Assembly (NCBI RefSeq): GCF_001499965.1
Contig: NZ_LQIT01000045.1
Coordinates: 62,001 to 126,000, forward strand
DNA length: 64,000 bases
From: Mycobacterium sp. GA-2829
GTDB taxonomy: Bacteria; Actinomycetota; Actinomycetes; Mycobacteriales; Mycobacteriaceae
Direction of reading: 5' to 3'
Below are positions 51,549-60,695 of the stretch, piece by piece; the first letter of the stretch is position 1; each line of letters opens with the position of its first letter. Both the position numbers and the translations under genes were made by a program. Below the pieces are notes generated by a model. It ran no database searches and had not been told where the DNA came from. It saw nothing but the letters and a program-made list of their open reading frames with translations.

Positions 51549-54106
51549 GCACACTCGTCGACCACCTCCGGTCCCCCGGCGAGCATCCCGCGGTCCTCAC
51601 CGAGACGCGCCGGCTGTCCTACCGCGAACTCGCCGACCTGGTCGCAGCCACCGACTTCGGCGCCACCCGGCGACTGGTGCTGCTCGAAACCCGCAACGAC
51701 ATCGCGACTCTCGTGCACTACCTCGGGGCGCTCGCCGCGAACCACGTGGTGCTGCCCGTCCCCGCCGGGCGCGACCACACCGACCTGGTGACCATCTACG
51801 ACCCCGACGTCGTCGTTGACGCCGACGGACCGCACATCCGCCGCGACGGCAGCGTGCACGACCTGCACGACGACCTGGCGCTGCTGCTGTCGACCTCGGG
51901 CAGCACCGGCGCCCCGAAGTCGGTGCGGCTGTCCCGGCACAACCTCCTCAGCAACGCGGCCGCGATCGCGGACTACCTCGGCATCGACGAAAATGACCGC
52001 GCCGCAACGACATTGCCGATGTCGTACTGCTACGGACTCTCGGTCGTGCACTCCCATCTACTGCGCGGCGCCACCCTGATCCTCACCGAACGCTCGGTCG
52101 TCGACGACGAGTTCTGGGCGTTGTTCCGCCAGCACCGCGGCACCTCGTTCGCCGGGGTGCCGTACACGTTCGAACTGCTCGACCACGTCGGCTTCGACGC
52201 CATGGAACTGCCGCATCTGCGCTACGTGACCCAGGCCGGCGGCCGGTTGCCGCCCGAGCGGGTGCGCCGCTACGCCGACCTCGGCGCCGCGCGCGGCTGG
52301 CAGCTGTTCGTCATGTATGGCGCCACCGAGGCCACCGCCCGCATGGCGTATCTGCCGCCGGAGCTCGCTGCCGAGCACCCCGGCTGCATCGGAATCCCCA
52401 TCCCCGGCGGGTCGTTCGCGATCGAACCGCTGGACGGCTGGCCGGCCGACGACGCCGCGGGTGAACTCGTCTACCGCGGACCCAACGTGATGATGGGGTA
52501 CGCGTACGGTCCCGCCGACCTGTCCCGGGGCCCCGAACTCGACGCACTGCACACCGGCGACATCGCCCGCCGCCGACCCGACGGCCTGTACGAGGTGATC
52601 GGCCGCAGCAGCCGGTTCGTCAAGATGTACGGCCTGCGCATCGATCTGCAACGGCTCGAGTCCACGCTGCGCGGCCACGGCGTGGACGCACTGTGCACCG
52701 ACGTCGACGACAAGCTGGTCGTCGCCGCCGCCGAACCGCACCGTCCTGAGGAGGTCGCGCAGTTGGCCGCCGAGGCCGCGGGCGTCCCGACGAGCGCGGT
52801 GCAGGCGGTCGCGGTGCCCGCACTGCCGATGCTGCCGACCGGCAAACCCGACTACCCCGCCGTGCGCGCACTGGCCGCCGGCATCGACACCGAACCCCCC
52901 GTGCCGGATCTGACGGCGGCGGTCGCCGAGGTGCTGCACCTCGACCGGGACCGCATCGACCCCGACGCCAGTTTCGTCGACCTCGGCGGGAATTCGCTGA
53001 CCTACGTCGCGATGTCGGTCCGGCTGGAACGCGCCCTGGGCACGCTGCCCGCGGACTGGCAGCGGATCCCGTTGCGCGATCTGCAGGCCCGCGCGGCGCC
53101 CAGGCGCAGGCGCTGGACGGCCACGCTGGAGACCAGCGTCGCGCTGCGCGCCATCGCGATCGTGCTGATCGTCGGATCGCATGCGGAACTGTACGAGTTG
53201 TGGGGCGGCGCGCACGTGCTGCTCGGGATCGCCGGCTACAACTTCGGCAGGTTCTGCCTGACGCCGGCCGCCCGCACCGACCGAGTGCGCCACCTGCGCA
53301 CCACGATCGGGTGGATCGCGGTTCCGGCGGTGGTGTGGGTGGCGTTCGCGTTGCTGGTGACCGACGACTATCACCTCTCGAACCTGGTGCTGGGCAACAA
53401 GTTCCTCGGTCCGGACGACAGTATGACCGCGGGCCGGTTGTGGTTCGTCGAAGTGCTGGTGTGGACGCTGGTGGCGCTGGCCGCGCTCATCGCCGTCCCC
53501 GCGGTCGACCGCGCCGAGCGGCGGCGGCCGTTCGCCTTCGCCGCGCTGTTCCTGGCAATCGGGCTGGCGCTGCGCTACGACGTCCTCGGCCTCGACTTCG
53601 GCCGCGACGCCTGGTTCACGATGCTGACGTTCTGGTTCTTCGCGGCGGGGTGGGCCGCGGCGAAGTCCTCCACGACGTGGCAGCGGGTCGCGGTGACGGT
53701 CGTGGTCGCGGTGGGCCTGCACGGCTACTTCGCCAACGGCAACCGAGAGGCGTTGGTGCTGGCGGGTTTCCTGCTGCTGATCTGGCTGCCCGCGCTGCGC
53801 TGCCCGGCGGGTCTCACGGTGGTGGCGGGGGTGGTCGCCGAGGCGTCGCTCTACACCTACCTGACGCACTTCCAGGTGTACGCGCTCTTCGAGGGGCACC
53901 CCGGGGTGGGGGTCGCGGCCTCGCTCGTCGTGGGAGTGGCGCTCACCCAGGCGATGACGCTGCTGCGGCGGCGGTTGCGGGAGCGGGTGTCAGCGCGGTT
54001 CCCGCTCCGCGATGAGCCCCTCCTGGACCAGGGTCGCCGCGACGGCCCCGTCGGCACGCACCAGGCTCGCGGTGATGACGCCGCGGCCGCGGGCGGCGGC
54101 CGGTGA
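51545..54106 (+). CDS. AMP-ligase / carrier protein / membrane acyltransferase fusion
   Basis: An 853-residue three-part protein. Residues 1-455: adenylation domain with P-loop STSGSTGAPK (116-125), YGATEATAR, LHTGDIARR, and catalytic Lys434 (LPTGKPDY). Residues about 460-520: carrier domain with phosphopantetheine Ser484 (DLGGNSL). Residues about 525-830: about ten membrane helices beginning with an Arg-x10-His motif (Arg535/His546), typical of acyltransferase-3 proteins. The protein should activate a carboxylic acid, hold it as thioester and pass it to an acceptor at or across the membrane. The start overlaps the iron ATPase stop. The last 117 bases overlap the thioesterase gene opposite. 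No characterised homologue is known to me. Confidence 0.85.
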   Translation: MSTLVDHLRSPGEHPAVLTETRRLSYRELADLVAATDFGATRRLVLLETRNDIATLVHYLGALAANHVVLPVPAGRDHTDLVTIYDPDVVVDADGPHIRRDGSVHDLHDDLALLLSTSGSTGAPKSVRLSRHNLLSNAAAIADYLGIDENDRAATTLPMSYCYGLSVVHSHLLRGATLILTERSVVDDEFWALFRQHRGTSFAGVPYTFELLDHVGFDAMELPHLRYVTQAGGRLPPERVRRYADLGAARGWQLFVMYGATEATARMAYLPPELAAEHPGCIGIPIPGGSFAIEPLDGWPADDAAGELVYRGPNVMMGYAYGPADLSRGPELDALHTGDIARRRPDGLYEVIGRSSRFVKMYGLRIDLQRLESTLRGHGVDALCTDVDDKLVVAAAEPHRPEEVAQLAAEAAGVPTSAVQAVAVPALPMLPTGKPDYPAVRALAAGIDTEPPVPDLTAAVAEVLHLDRDRIDPDASFVDLGGNSLTYVAMSVRLERALGTLPADWQRIPLRDLQARAAPRRRRWTATLETSVALRAIAIVLIVGSHAELYELWGGAHVLLGIAGYNFGRFCLTPAARTDRVRHLRTTIGWIAVPAVVWVAFALLVTDDYHLSNLVLGNKFLGPDDSMTAGRLWFVEVLVWTLVALAALIAVPAVDRAERRRPFAFAALFLAIGLALRYDVLGLDFGRDAWFTMLTFWFFAAGWAAAKSSTTWQRVAVTVVVAVGLHGYFANGNREALVLAGFLLLIWLPALRCPAGLTVVAGVVAEASLYTYLTHFQVYALFEGHPGVGVAASLVVGVALTQAMTLLRRRLRERVSARFPLRDEPLLDQGRRDGPVGTHQARGDDAAAAGGGR

Positions 54107-54796
54107 CGAGGACTCCAGCAGATTCCACTCGTCGGCGCGCACGGGCTGGTGGAACCACACCGACGAGTCGGTGGTACCGCTGCGGTGGGTCCGCGCCCGC
54201 ATCGAGTGTCCGTGCACCTGCAGGGCGGGGTCGATCATGTACAGGTCGGTGACGTAGACCGCGATCAGCGTGTGCACCAGCGCGTCGTCGGGCAGCGCGA
54301 CGGTGGCGCGCCACCACAGGCGCCGCACGAAGTGCTCCCCCGCGCCGGTGTCGGCGATGCGGATGTCGAGTTCGTCGAGCGGCAACGACGGCGCCGGTCC
54401 CGGCGGCCCGGTGCGCTCGAGTCGGTCCGGACCACCGGACGGCGACCGGTGGCCGTGTTCGGGCCCGGGCATCGGCGCAGCGAACGACACCGTCGCGGTG
54501 GTCAGCAGCCGCTCTCCCTGGCGCGAGTCGACGCGGCGGGCCGCGGTGGTCCGCCCGTCGTAGACCGCGGTGACGGTGTAGTCGACGGGGTCGCCGGCCT
54601 CCCCGCCGCGCAGGAACTGCAGATGCATGTTCGCCGGCGGCCGGTCGGCGCCGACGGTGCGCGCCGCGGCGGCGAGGCTCTGGGCGGCGAACTGGCCACC
54701 GTAGGCGCGCTTGCCGTCGGGGCCGCTCGCCCGCCCGACGAAGGTGTCCGCGCGGTCACCCGCGGCCATGTCGAGCAGGTCGAGGAGCCGGCTCAC
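53990..54796 (-). CDS. Acyl-CoA thioesterase II (TesB-like)
   Basis: A 268-residue double-hotdog thioesterase: DTFVGRASGPDGKRAYGGQFAAQSL at the N-terminus with the conserved GGQ.AAQ, FLRGGEAGDPVDYTV, and late HSMRARTHRSGTTDSSVWFHQP. It hydrolyses acyl-CoAs to acid and CoA. GTG 54796 is in a GTGA overlap with the CoA-transferase stop. It is the last gene of the long minus-strand operon and probably relieves CoA trapping in the pathway. Its 3' end overlaps the fusion gene by 117 bases. Confidence 0.92.
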   Translation of the reverse strand: MSRLLDLLDMAAGDRADTFVGRASGPDGKRAYGGQFAAQSLAAAARTVGADRPPANMHLQFLRGGEAGDPVDYTVTAVYDGRTTAARRVDSRQGERLLTTATVSFAAPMPGPEHGHRSPSGGPDRLERTGPPGPAPSLPLDELDIRIADTGAGEHFVRRLWWRATVALPDDALVHTLIAVYVTDLYMIDPALQVHGHSMRARTHRSGTTDSSVWFHQPVRADEWNLLESSSPAAARGRGVITASLVRADGAVAATLVQEGLIAEREPR

Positions 54797-56010
54797 GCGT
54801 CGGAACCCGTTGCGACGGCGCCGGCCTGCGTCAGCCGGTCGATGTCGGCGGTGTCCATGCCGAGCCACTCGCCGAGGACGGCGGCGGTGTCGTCGCCGAG
54901 CGCCGGCGCGGGGACCGCAGGCGGGTAGACGCCGTCGACGGCGATCGGCAGCCCGGGTGCCAGATACGTGCCGATGCGGGGTTGGTCGAGTTCGGTGAAC
55001 AGCGGGTTCGCGGTGACCCTGGCGTCGGCGGCGATCTCGGCGAAGCTGCGGTAGCGCTCCCACAGCACGGAGGTTCCCGACAGCGCGGCGCTCACCTCGT
55101 CGGCGGTGTGTCCGCTGAACCAGACGGTGAACAGGCCGGTCAAGGCGTCACGGTGCCGGTAGCGCTCCCCCTCGTCGGTGAAGTCGGCGCCGAGCGCCTC
55201 GCCGAGTGCGGCGACGGCGTCGGTGGTTCCGGTCATCGCGGCGAGGTCGCGGAAGTGCCGGTTCGTCAGCGCCACCACCATGAACGCCGCGCCGTCGCGG
55301 CTGCGGAAGTTCTGCCCATAGGTGCCGTAGAGCGAATTGCCCACGCGCGGACGGGTTTCCCCGGTCACCATCGCCTCGGTGAGGAACGCGAGGTTACCCG
55401 CGGTGGCCAGTGCCACGTTCTCCAGCGGGATGCTGATCCTGGCGCCCGCACCGGTGGTGTCGCGCTGCCGCAGCGCGGTGACGACGGCCAGGGCGGCGTA
55501 GAGCCCGCAGGAGACGTCCCAGGCGGGCAGCACGTGGTTGACCGGGGTGGCGATCTCGGTGGGCCCGGTCACCAGCGGGAAACCGGTCGCGGCGTTGACG
55601 GTGTAGTCCACCCCGGTGCCGCCGTCGGCGCGGCCCGACACCTCGACGTGGATCAGGTCGGGCCGGTGTTCGATCAGCGCGTCATAGGAATGCCATTGCC
55701 GCCCCGCCACATTGGTGATCAGGACACCGGCGTCGGCGATCAGCCGGGTCACCAGCTGCTGCCCCTCGGGTGAGCGCATGTCGACCGCGACCGACCGCTT
55801 GCCCTTGTTCAACCCGGCCCAGTAGATGCTGTCCCCGGCCTCGGTGACCGGCCAGCGCCGGTAGTCGGCGGCCCCGCCGATGGGGTCGACGCGGATGACC
55901 TCGGCGCCGAGCTGCGTCAACGTCATCCCCGCCAGCGGCACCGCGACGAAGCTGGAGATCTCGACGATGCGCACTCCGGCGAGCGGCCGGACCGGACCCG
56001 ATACAGACAT
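54793..56010 (-). CDS. CaiB/BaiF family CoA-transferase
   Basis: A 405-residue class III CoA-transferase: LAGVRIVEISSFVAVPLAGMTLTQLGAEVIRVDP, then GKRSVAVDMRSPEG, AWDVSCGLYAALAVVTALRQRDTTGAGARI. The usual catalytic Asp region is not obvious to me in this divergent sequence. Members activate dicarboxylates such as glutarate. Together with the glutaryl-CoA dehydrogenase-like gene in the same operon, glutarate or a substituted glutarate is the inferred acceptor. Overlaps tesB-like gene (GTGA); 20 bases follow the E1 gene. Confidence 0.92.
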   Translation of the reverse strand: MSVSGPVRPLAGVRIVEISSFVAVPLAGMTLTQLGAEVIRVDPIGGAADYRRWPVTEAGDSIYWAGLNKGKRSVAVDMRSPEGQQLVTRLIADAGVLITNVAGRQWHSYDALIEHRPDLIHVEVSGRADGGTGVDYTVNAATGFPLVTGPTEIATPVNHVLPAWDVSCGLYAALAVVTALRQRDTTGAGARISIPLENVALATAGNLAFLTEAMVTGETRPRVGNSLYGTYGQNFRSRDGAAFMVVALTNRHFRDLAAMTGTTDAVAALGEALGADFTDEGERYRHRDALTGLFTVWFSGHTADEVSAALSGTSVLWERYRSFAEIAADARVTANPLFTELDQPRIGTYLAPGLPIAVDGVYPPAVPAPALGDDTAAVLGEWLGMDTADIDRLTQAGAVATGSDA

Positions 56011-56030
56011 CCGATCAAGTTAGCAAGCGG

Positions 56031-58244
56031 TCACCCACGGCCCGTGCGGGCCAGCTTGATGGCGGCGGTCTCGACGGTCTCCTCGCTCAGCAGCACCTGC
56101 AGCGCCGCGTCGCCGAGCGGGATGAAGCTGTCGCGGCTGGCCACCCGGTCGACCCGGCCGGTATAGCCGTGGGCGATCAGCTCCGCGAGCACACCCTCTC
56201 CGACCCCGCCGGTCGCGCGGGTCTCGTCGACGATCAGCACGCGTCCGGTGGCCTGGGCCTCCCGCAGCATGTCCGCCACGGGCAGCGGCGCGAGCCAGCG
56301 CAGATCGACCACCCGGGCGGCGATGTGCATACCGGCCAGCCGGGCGGCGACCCGTAGGCTCATCCACAATCCGTTGCCCCACGTGAGGATCGTCAGGTCG
56401 GCGCCGTCGCCGTAGGTGCGCGCCCGGCCGATCGGGGCGCCGGCCTGCGGCAGCGGGGCGAGCCACTGCTCGTCGCCGTCGGTGTGCAGATCCTTGGTGT
56501 GGTACAACGCGATCGGCTCGAGGTAGAGACACACCGCCCCGGCGTCTTTCGCGGCGGATACGCACGCGTGCATCATCGCCGCGGCGTCGTCGGGCCGGGC
56601 CGGGGAGGCGATCACGACGCCAGGGATGTCGCGCATCGCCGCGATCGAGTTGTCGTTGTGGAAGTGTCCGCCGAACCCCTTCTGGTAGCCGTAGCCGGCG
56701 ACCCGCACCACCATCGGGTTGCGGTACTGGCGGTCGGCGAAGAACTGCAGGGTGGCGGCCTCACCGCGGATCTGGTCCGCGGCGTTGTGGAAGTAGGCCA
56801 GGTACTGGATCTCGGGGATCGGCAGCAGACCCGACACGCCGGCGCCGAGCGCGAGCCCCAGGATGGCCTGTTCGTCGAGCAGCGTGTCGAAAACCCGTGC
56901 AAGACCGGCCTTCTGCTGCAGGCCGCGGGTGACGCCGTACACCCCGCCCTTGCGGGCGACGTCCTCGCCGAAGATGAGTGCCTCGGGGTGGCGGGCCAGG
57001 GTGTCGGCCAGTGCGCGGTTGATCGCCTGCGCGACGGTCATCGGCGTCGACGGCGCCTCGCGAGCGGGATACGGCTCCTGCGATGCGGCCACCGCCTCGG
57101 TGAGGCTGTCGCGCAGGGGACGCAGCACCGCGTCGGGGCTGTCGAGCTGGGGCAGGTCGGCGACGTCGCGGGCCATGTCGATGACCCGGCGGCGGGTGTC
57201 CTCGTAGCGGTCCAGCACCTCCGCGGGTGTCAGGACGCCCTCGGCGACAAGCATTTTCGCGGTGCACAGCAGCGGGTCGCGGTCGAAGTCGGCGATGATC
57301 TCGTCGGGTCGGCGGTAGGCGGGTTCGTAGTCGGAGCCGGCGTGGCCCATCAGCCGCACCGTGGACAGGTGCAGGAAGGCGGGGCGGCGCTGCGCGCGGA
57401 CCCAGTCCGCGGCCGTGCGCGCCGTCTCGAGGCTGCCGACGAGGTCGGAGCCGTCGGCGGCGAAGTACCGCAGACCCTCGCGCGCGCCGTAGGTGCGGGC
57501 CACCCAGCCGCGCGGCGTCTTGGTCGAGATGCCGATGCCGTTGTCCTCGCAGACGAACAGCAGCGGCATGGGCATGCCCTGGTAGGCGGTGTGCATCGCG
57601 GTGTTGAGCGCCCCGACCGCGGTGGAGTGGTTGACCGAGGCGTCGCCGAAGCTGCAGACGGTGACCGCGTCGTCGGGCCAGCGGCACGCGACGTCGAGTT
57701 TGCGAGCGCGTGCCGTGGAGAACGCGACCCCCACCGCGCGCGGCAGATGTGAGGCGATGGTGCTGGTCTGCGGGATGATGTTGAGGTCCGCGCGGCCGAA
57801 CACCTTGTGCCTGCCACCGGAGATCGGCTCCTCGGTGGCCGCGACGAGGCCGAGCAGCACATCGCGCAGCGCGGCGGACAGGCCGTCGTGTGTCGGACCA
57901 TTGTCGACCTGTTGGGCGCGGGCGAGGAAGAACCCGCCCGAACGGTAGTGCAGCAGTGCGGGATCGGTGGGCCGCAGCGCCGCGGCGACCGCGGCGTTGG
58001 CCTCGTGGCCCGACGATCCGATCGTGTAGTAGCCGCGGCCGTGGGCGCGCAGCCAGCGCGCGGCGAGGTCGAGGTGTCGGCTGCCGAGCGCGGCGTCGAA
58101 CAGCGTGAGCGCCTCGCGCACCGTGACCGTCGATCCGTCGCGCACCGGATCGTCGTCACCGCGGCGCGCCGCGGTGGTGCCGGACAGGTCCGAGATCGCC
58201 GTGACGAAGTGGTCGTCGACGGCTTCCCGTTTGGTGCTGGCCAC
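56031..58244 (-). CDS. Fused alpha/beta E1 of a TPP-dependent 2-oxoacid dehydrogenase
   Basis: A 737-residue protein. The N-terminal half (about 40-370) is an E1-alpha domain with IGSSGHEANAAVAAAL, and the thiamine pyrophosphate motif in SFGDASVNHSTAVGALN. The C-terminal half (about 395-735) is an E1-beta domain (INRALADTLARHPEALIFGEDV, PIPEIQYLAYFHNAADQIRGEA, VGEGVLAELIAHGY). It resembles branched-chain 2-oxoacid dehydrogenase E1. GTG 58244 has AGGAGG 5 bases upstream. No E2 or E3 gene is visible here, so it either uses subunits encoded elsewhere or works alone as a decarboxylase. Confidence 0.9.
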   Translation of the reverse strand: MASTKREAVDDHFVTAISDLSGTTAARRGDDDPVRDGSTVTVREALTLFDAALGSRHLDLAARWLRAHGRGYYTIGSSGHEANAAVAAALRPTDPALLHYRSGGFFLARAQQVDNGPTHDGLSAALRDVLLGLVAATEEPISGGRHKVFGRADLNIIPQTSTIASHLPRAVGVAFSTARARKLDVACRWPDDAVTVCSFGDASVNHSTAVGALNTAMHTAYQGMPMPLLFVCEDNGIGISTKTPRGWVARTYGAREGLRYFAADGSDLVGSLETARTAADWVRAQRRPAFLHLSTVRLMGHAGSDYEPAYRRPDEIIADFDRDPLLCTAKMLVAEGVLTPAEVLDRYEDTRRRVIDMARDVADLPQLDSPDAVLRPLRDSLTEAVAASQEPYPAREAPSTPMTVAQAINRALADTLARHPEALIFGEDVARKGGVYGVTRGLQQKAGLARVFDTLLDEQAILGLALGAGVSGLLPIPEIQYLAYFHNAADQIRGEAATLQFFADRQYRNPMVVRVAGYGYQKGFGGHFHNDNSIAAMRDIPGVVIASPARPDDAAAMMHACVSAAKDAGAVCLYLEPIALYHTKDLHTDGDEQWLAPLPQAGAPIGRARTYGDGADLTILTWGNGLWMSLRVAARLAGMHIAARVVDLRWLAPLPVADMLREAQATGRVLIVDETRATGGVGEGVLAELIAHGYTGRVDRVASRDSFIPLGDAALQVLLSEETVETAAIKLARTGRG

Positions 58245-58264
58245 CGGTCCTCCTGTACTAGCGC

Positions 58265-59449
58265 TCAGCGGAACGCGGACATCCCCGTCAACGCCTGGCC
58301 GATGATGAGAGTATGCATCTCGCTGGTGCCCTCGTAGGTGAGCACGGATTCGAGGTTGTTGGCATGACGCATCACCGGATACTCGGAGGTGATGCCGCTG
58401 GCGCCGAGGATCGTACGACTGGTGCGCGCGATGTCGAGTGCCTCGCGGACACTGTTGAGCTTGCCGAGGCTGACCTGGTGCCCGGCGATGTCGCCGGCAT
58501 CCTTGCGCCGGCCCAGGTGCAGCGCGAGCAGCAGGCCCTTGCCGTACTCCAGCGTCGAATCGGTGAGTTTCTGTTGGGTGAGCTGGAATTCGGCGATCGC
58601 GCGGTCGAACTGCCGCCGTGAGCGCGCGTAGTCCAATGCGGTCTCCAGACAGTCGCGTGCGGCACCGAGCGCGCCGAAGACGATGCCGAAGCGGGCCTCG
58701 TTGAGGCAGCTCAGCGGGGCGCGCAGGCTGGTGGCGCCGGGCAGCCGCGCACTGTCGGGCAGCCGGACGTCGGTGAGGACCAGTTCGCTGGTGACCGACG
58801 CGCGCAGCGACATCTTCGATTTGATGGTGTGGGCGGTGAAGCCCGGCGTGTCGGTGGGGACGGCGAAGCCGCGGATGCCGTCGTCGCTGCGGGCCCAGAC
58901 GACCGCGACGTCGGCGACCGAGCCGTTGGTGATCCACATCTTCGCGCCGTTGAGGATCCAGTCGTCACCGTCGCGGGTGGCGCGGGTGCGCATACCCGCC
59001 GGGTCCGAGCCGTGGTCGGGTTCGGTGAGGCCGAAGCAGCCGATCGCCTCGCCGGCCGCCATGCGGGGCAGCCACTGCTGCTTCTGGTCCTCGCTGCCGA
59101 AGGCGTGGATCGCGTACATCGCCAGCGAGCCCTGCACGCTGACCAGTGACCGGATGCCCGAGTCGCCCGCCTCGAGTTCCAGGCAGGCCAGACCGTACGC
59201 GACGGCCGAGGTGCCCGCGCAGCCGTAGCCCTGCAGGTGCATGCCGAGCAGGCCCAGTTCGCCGAGTTCGCGCGCCAGTTCGCGGGCGGGCAGCTCGCCG
59301 TTCTCGTACCAGGTGGCGATCTCCGGGCTGATGCGGCGCTTGACGAGTGCGCGCACGGTGTCGCGGATCTGGCGCTCCTCGTCGCTGAGCAGCGCATCGA
59401 TCCCGACCAGCGCGTCGGGTGACATCGGTTCGGTCACGTTGCGGGACAA
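58265..59449 (-). CDS. Acyl-CoA dehydrogenase, glutaryl-CoA dehydrogenase-like
   Basis: A 394-residue FAD enzyme. GCFGLTEPDHGSDPAGM is the flavin-binding signature, Glu373 (LTYEGTSEMH) the catalytic base, and Arg100 in GDSGIRSLVSVQGSL corresponds to the Arg that binds the distal carboxylate in glutaryl-CoA dehydrogenases. It probably oxidises and decarboxylates glutaryl-CoA or a related ester to crotonyl-CoA. TTG 59449 is accepted as start because AGGAG lies 6 bases upstream; ATG 59425 is the alternative. It is 16 bases downstream of the amidohydrolase gene. Confidence 0.93.
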   Translation of the reverse strand: MSRNVTEPMSPDALVGIDALLSDEERQIRDTVRALVKRRISPEIATWYENGELPARELARELGELGLLGMHLQGYGCAGTSAVAYGLACLELEAGDSGIRSLVSVQGSLAMYAIHAFGSEDQKQQWLPRMAAGEAIGCFGLTEPDHGSDPAGMRTRATRDGDDWILNGAKMWITNGSVADVAVVWARSDDGIRGFAVPTDTPGFTAHTIKSKMSLRASVTSELVLTDVRLPDSARLPGATSLRAPLSCLNEARFGIVFGALGAARDCLETALDYARSRRQFDRAIAEFQLTQQKLTDSTLEYGKGLLLALHLGRRKDAGDIAGHQVSLGKLNSVREALDIARTSRTILGASGITSEYPVMRHANNLESVLTYEGTSEMHTLIIGQALTGMSAFR

Positions 59450-59465
59450 CGGATCTCCTCAGAGG

Positions 59466-60695
59466 TCAGCAGCAGCCGGTGCTGCGGGTGGCGGGGGCGG
59501 TCAGGGGCGGCTGGTGCGCGGCGGCGCACTTCCAGGTGACCGAGCGACTCGGCGGCGGGGTCTGCTGGCTGCGTGTCTCGACCAGCGCGACACCGTCGAC
59601 GAGAATGGTGGCGATCCCGGGCAGATCGCCGAGCGCGAAACACTCCAACGCGTCGGTGGCCGTCGACCCGGTGATCGGGCCCAGCACGATCAGGTCGGCC
59701 GGCCGTCCGACGTCCAGCACCCCGGTGTCGAGTCCGTGTGCGCGCGCGGTCTGACCGGTGGCGGCGGCCACCGCGGCGACGGGGTCGACCCCGCACACCG
59801 ACGCCAGATAGCAGATGTTGCGCAGCATCCCGCGGGGGATGACGCCGGTCCCGCCCGGGGTGTCGGTGCCCAGGGTCAGACGGCGCACCTCGTCGCGCTC
59901 GAGGAGTCGTTCGGCGACGAATTTGGTGGCGCGGTAGTTGTTCGAGCTGCAGACCTCCACGTACGCCGACGGGAGGTCGGCGATGATCGCGGCGATGTCG
60001 GCGTCGGGCGCGGGGATCGGTCCGCCGGAGATGTGGCCGACGATGTCGGGCCGCACCGCGGTGACGACGTCGCTGCCGGCCACCCGGCTGGAACCGGACC
60101 GGGACACCCCGCCCGAGTGCATCTTGACGGTCATCGCGCGGTCGTGGGCCCACTGCATGTAGCGCTGGGCTTCGCCGTCCCCCAACCGGTTCCAGTCGTA
60201 GAAGATGAACTTGAGCTGATCGATGCCCTCGGCATGGGCGCGGTCGAAGTGCTCTTCGGTCATCCCCGGCACGAGCAGCACCGTGCCCGCGTTGACCTTG
60301 ACCCCCGACGGCCGCATCCGGCCGGTGGTGTGCTTGCTGGTGATCGCGATCGAGAGCACCAGCTCCGGGGTGAGGGCGTCGAATGCCAGTCCGGGGATGT
60401 GCAATTCGCCCGCGGACACCATCGAGGTGGTCCCGCCGTGCAGGTAGTTGCCGATCCACCCGATCGCGTCCTGGGCCGGGGTCCACTCACCGAAGGTGGG
60501 ATGGACGTGGCCGTCGACCAGACCCGGCATGACGGCGAGTCCACCCGCCGACAGCACCTGATCGGGTGCGGGATGGTCGGTGCCGATCCCGGCGATCACC
60601 CCGTCCTCGACGACGAGCGTGGTGTCGCGCACCGGGGCGACGTCGGGGTCGCCGTGGATGAGCAGCCCGATGTCCTCCACGAGCAGTGTCGTCAC
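59466..60695 (-). CDS. Amidohydrolase, enamidase-like
   Basis: A 409-residue metal-dependent hydrolase: HxH in LVDGHVHPTF, Lys in LKFIFYDWNRLGD, His in VKMHSGG and IVGHISGGP, and Asp in LGTDTPGG. The pattern, as I recall, matches enamidase of Eubacterium barkeri, which opens the ring of 6-oxo-1,4,5,6-tetrahydronicotinate. Other cyclic amides are possible. GTG 60695 has AGGAGG just upstream and overlaps the FUSC gene stop (GTGA). A palindrome (60713-60730) lies just before, inside the preceding gene. Confidence 0.85.
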   Translation of the reverse strand: MTTLLVEDIGLLIHGDPDVAPVRDTTLVVEDGVIAGIGTDHPAPDQVLSAGGLAVMPGLVDGHVHPTFGEWTPAQDAIGWIGNYLHGGTTSMVSAGELHIPGLAFDALTPELVLSIAITSKHTTGRMRPSGVKVNAGTVLLVPGMTEEHFDRAHAEGIDQLKFIFYDWNRLGDGEAQRYMQWAHDRAMTVKMHSGGVSRSGSSRVAGSDVVTAVRPDIVGHISGGPIPAPDADIAAIIADLPSAYVEVCSSNNYRATKFVAERLLERDEVRRLTLGTDTPGGTGVIPRGMLRNICYLASVCGVDPVAAVAAATGQTARAHGLDTGVLDVGRPADLIVLGPITGSTATDALECFALGDLPGIATILVDGVALVETRSQQTPPPSRSVTWKCAAAHQPPLTAPATRSTGCC

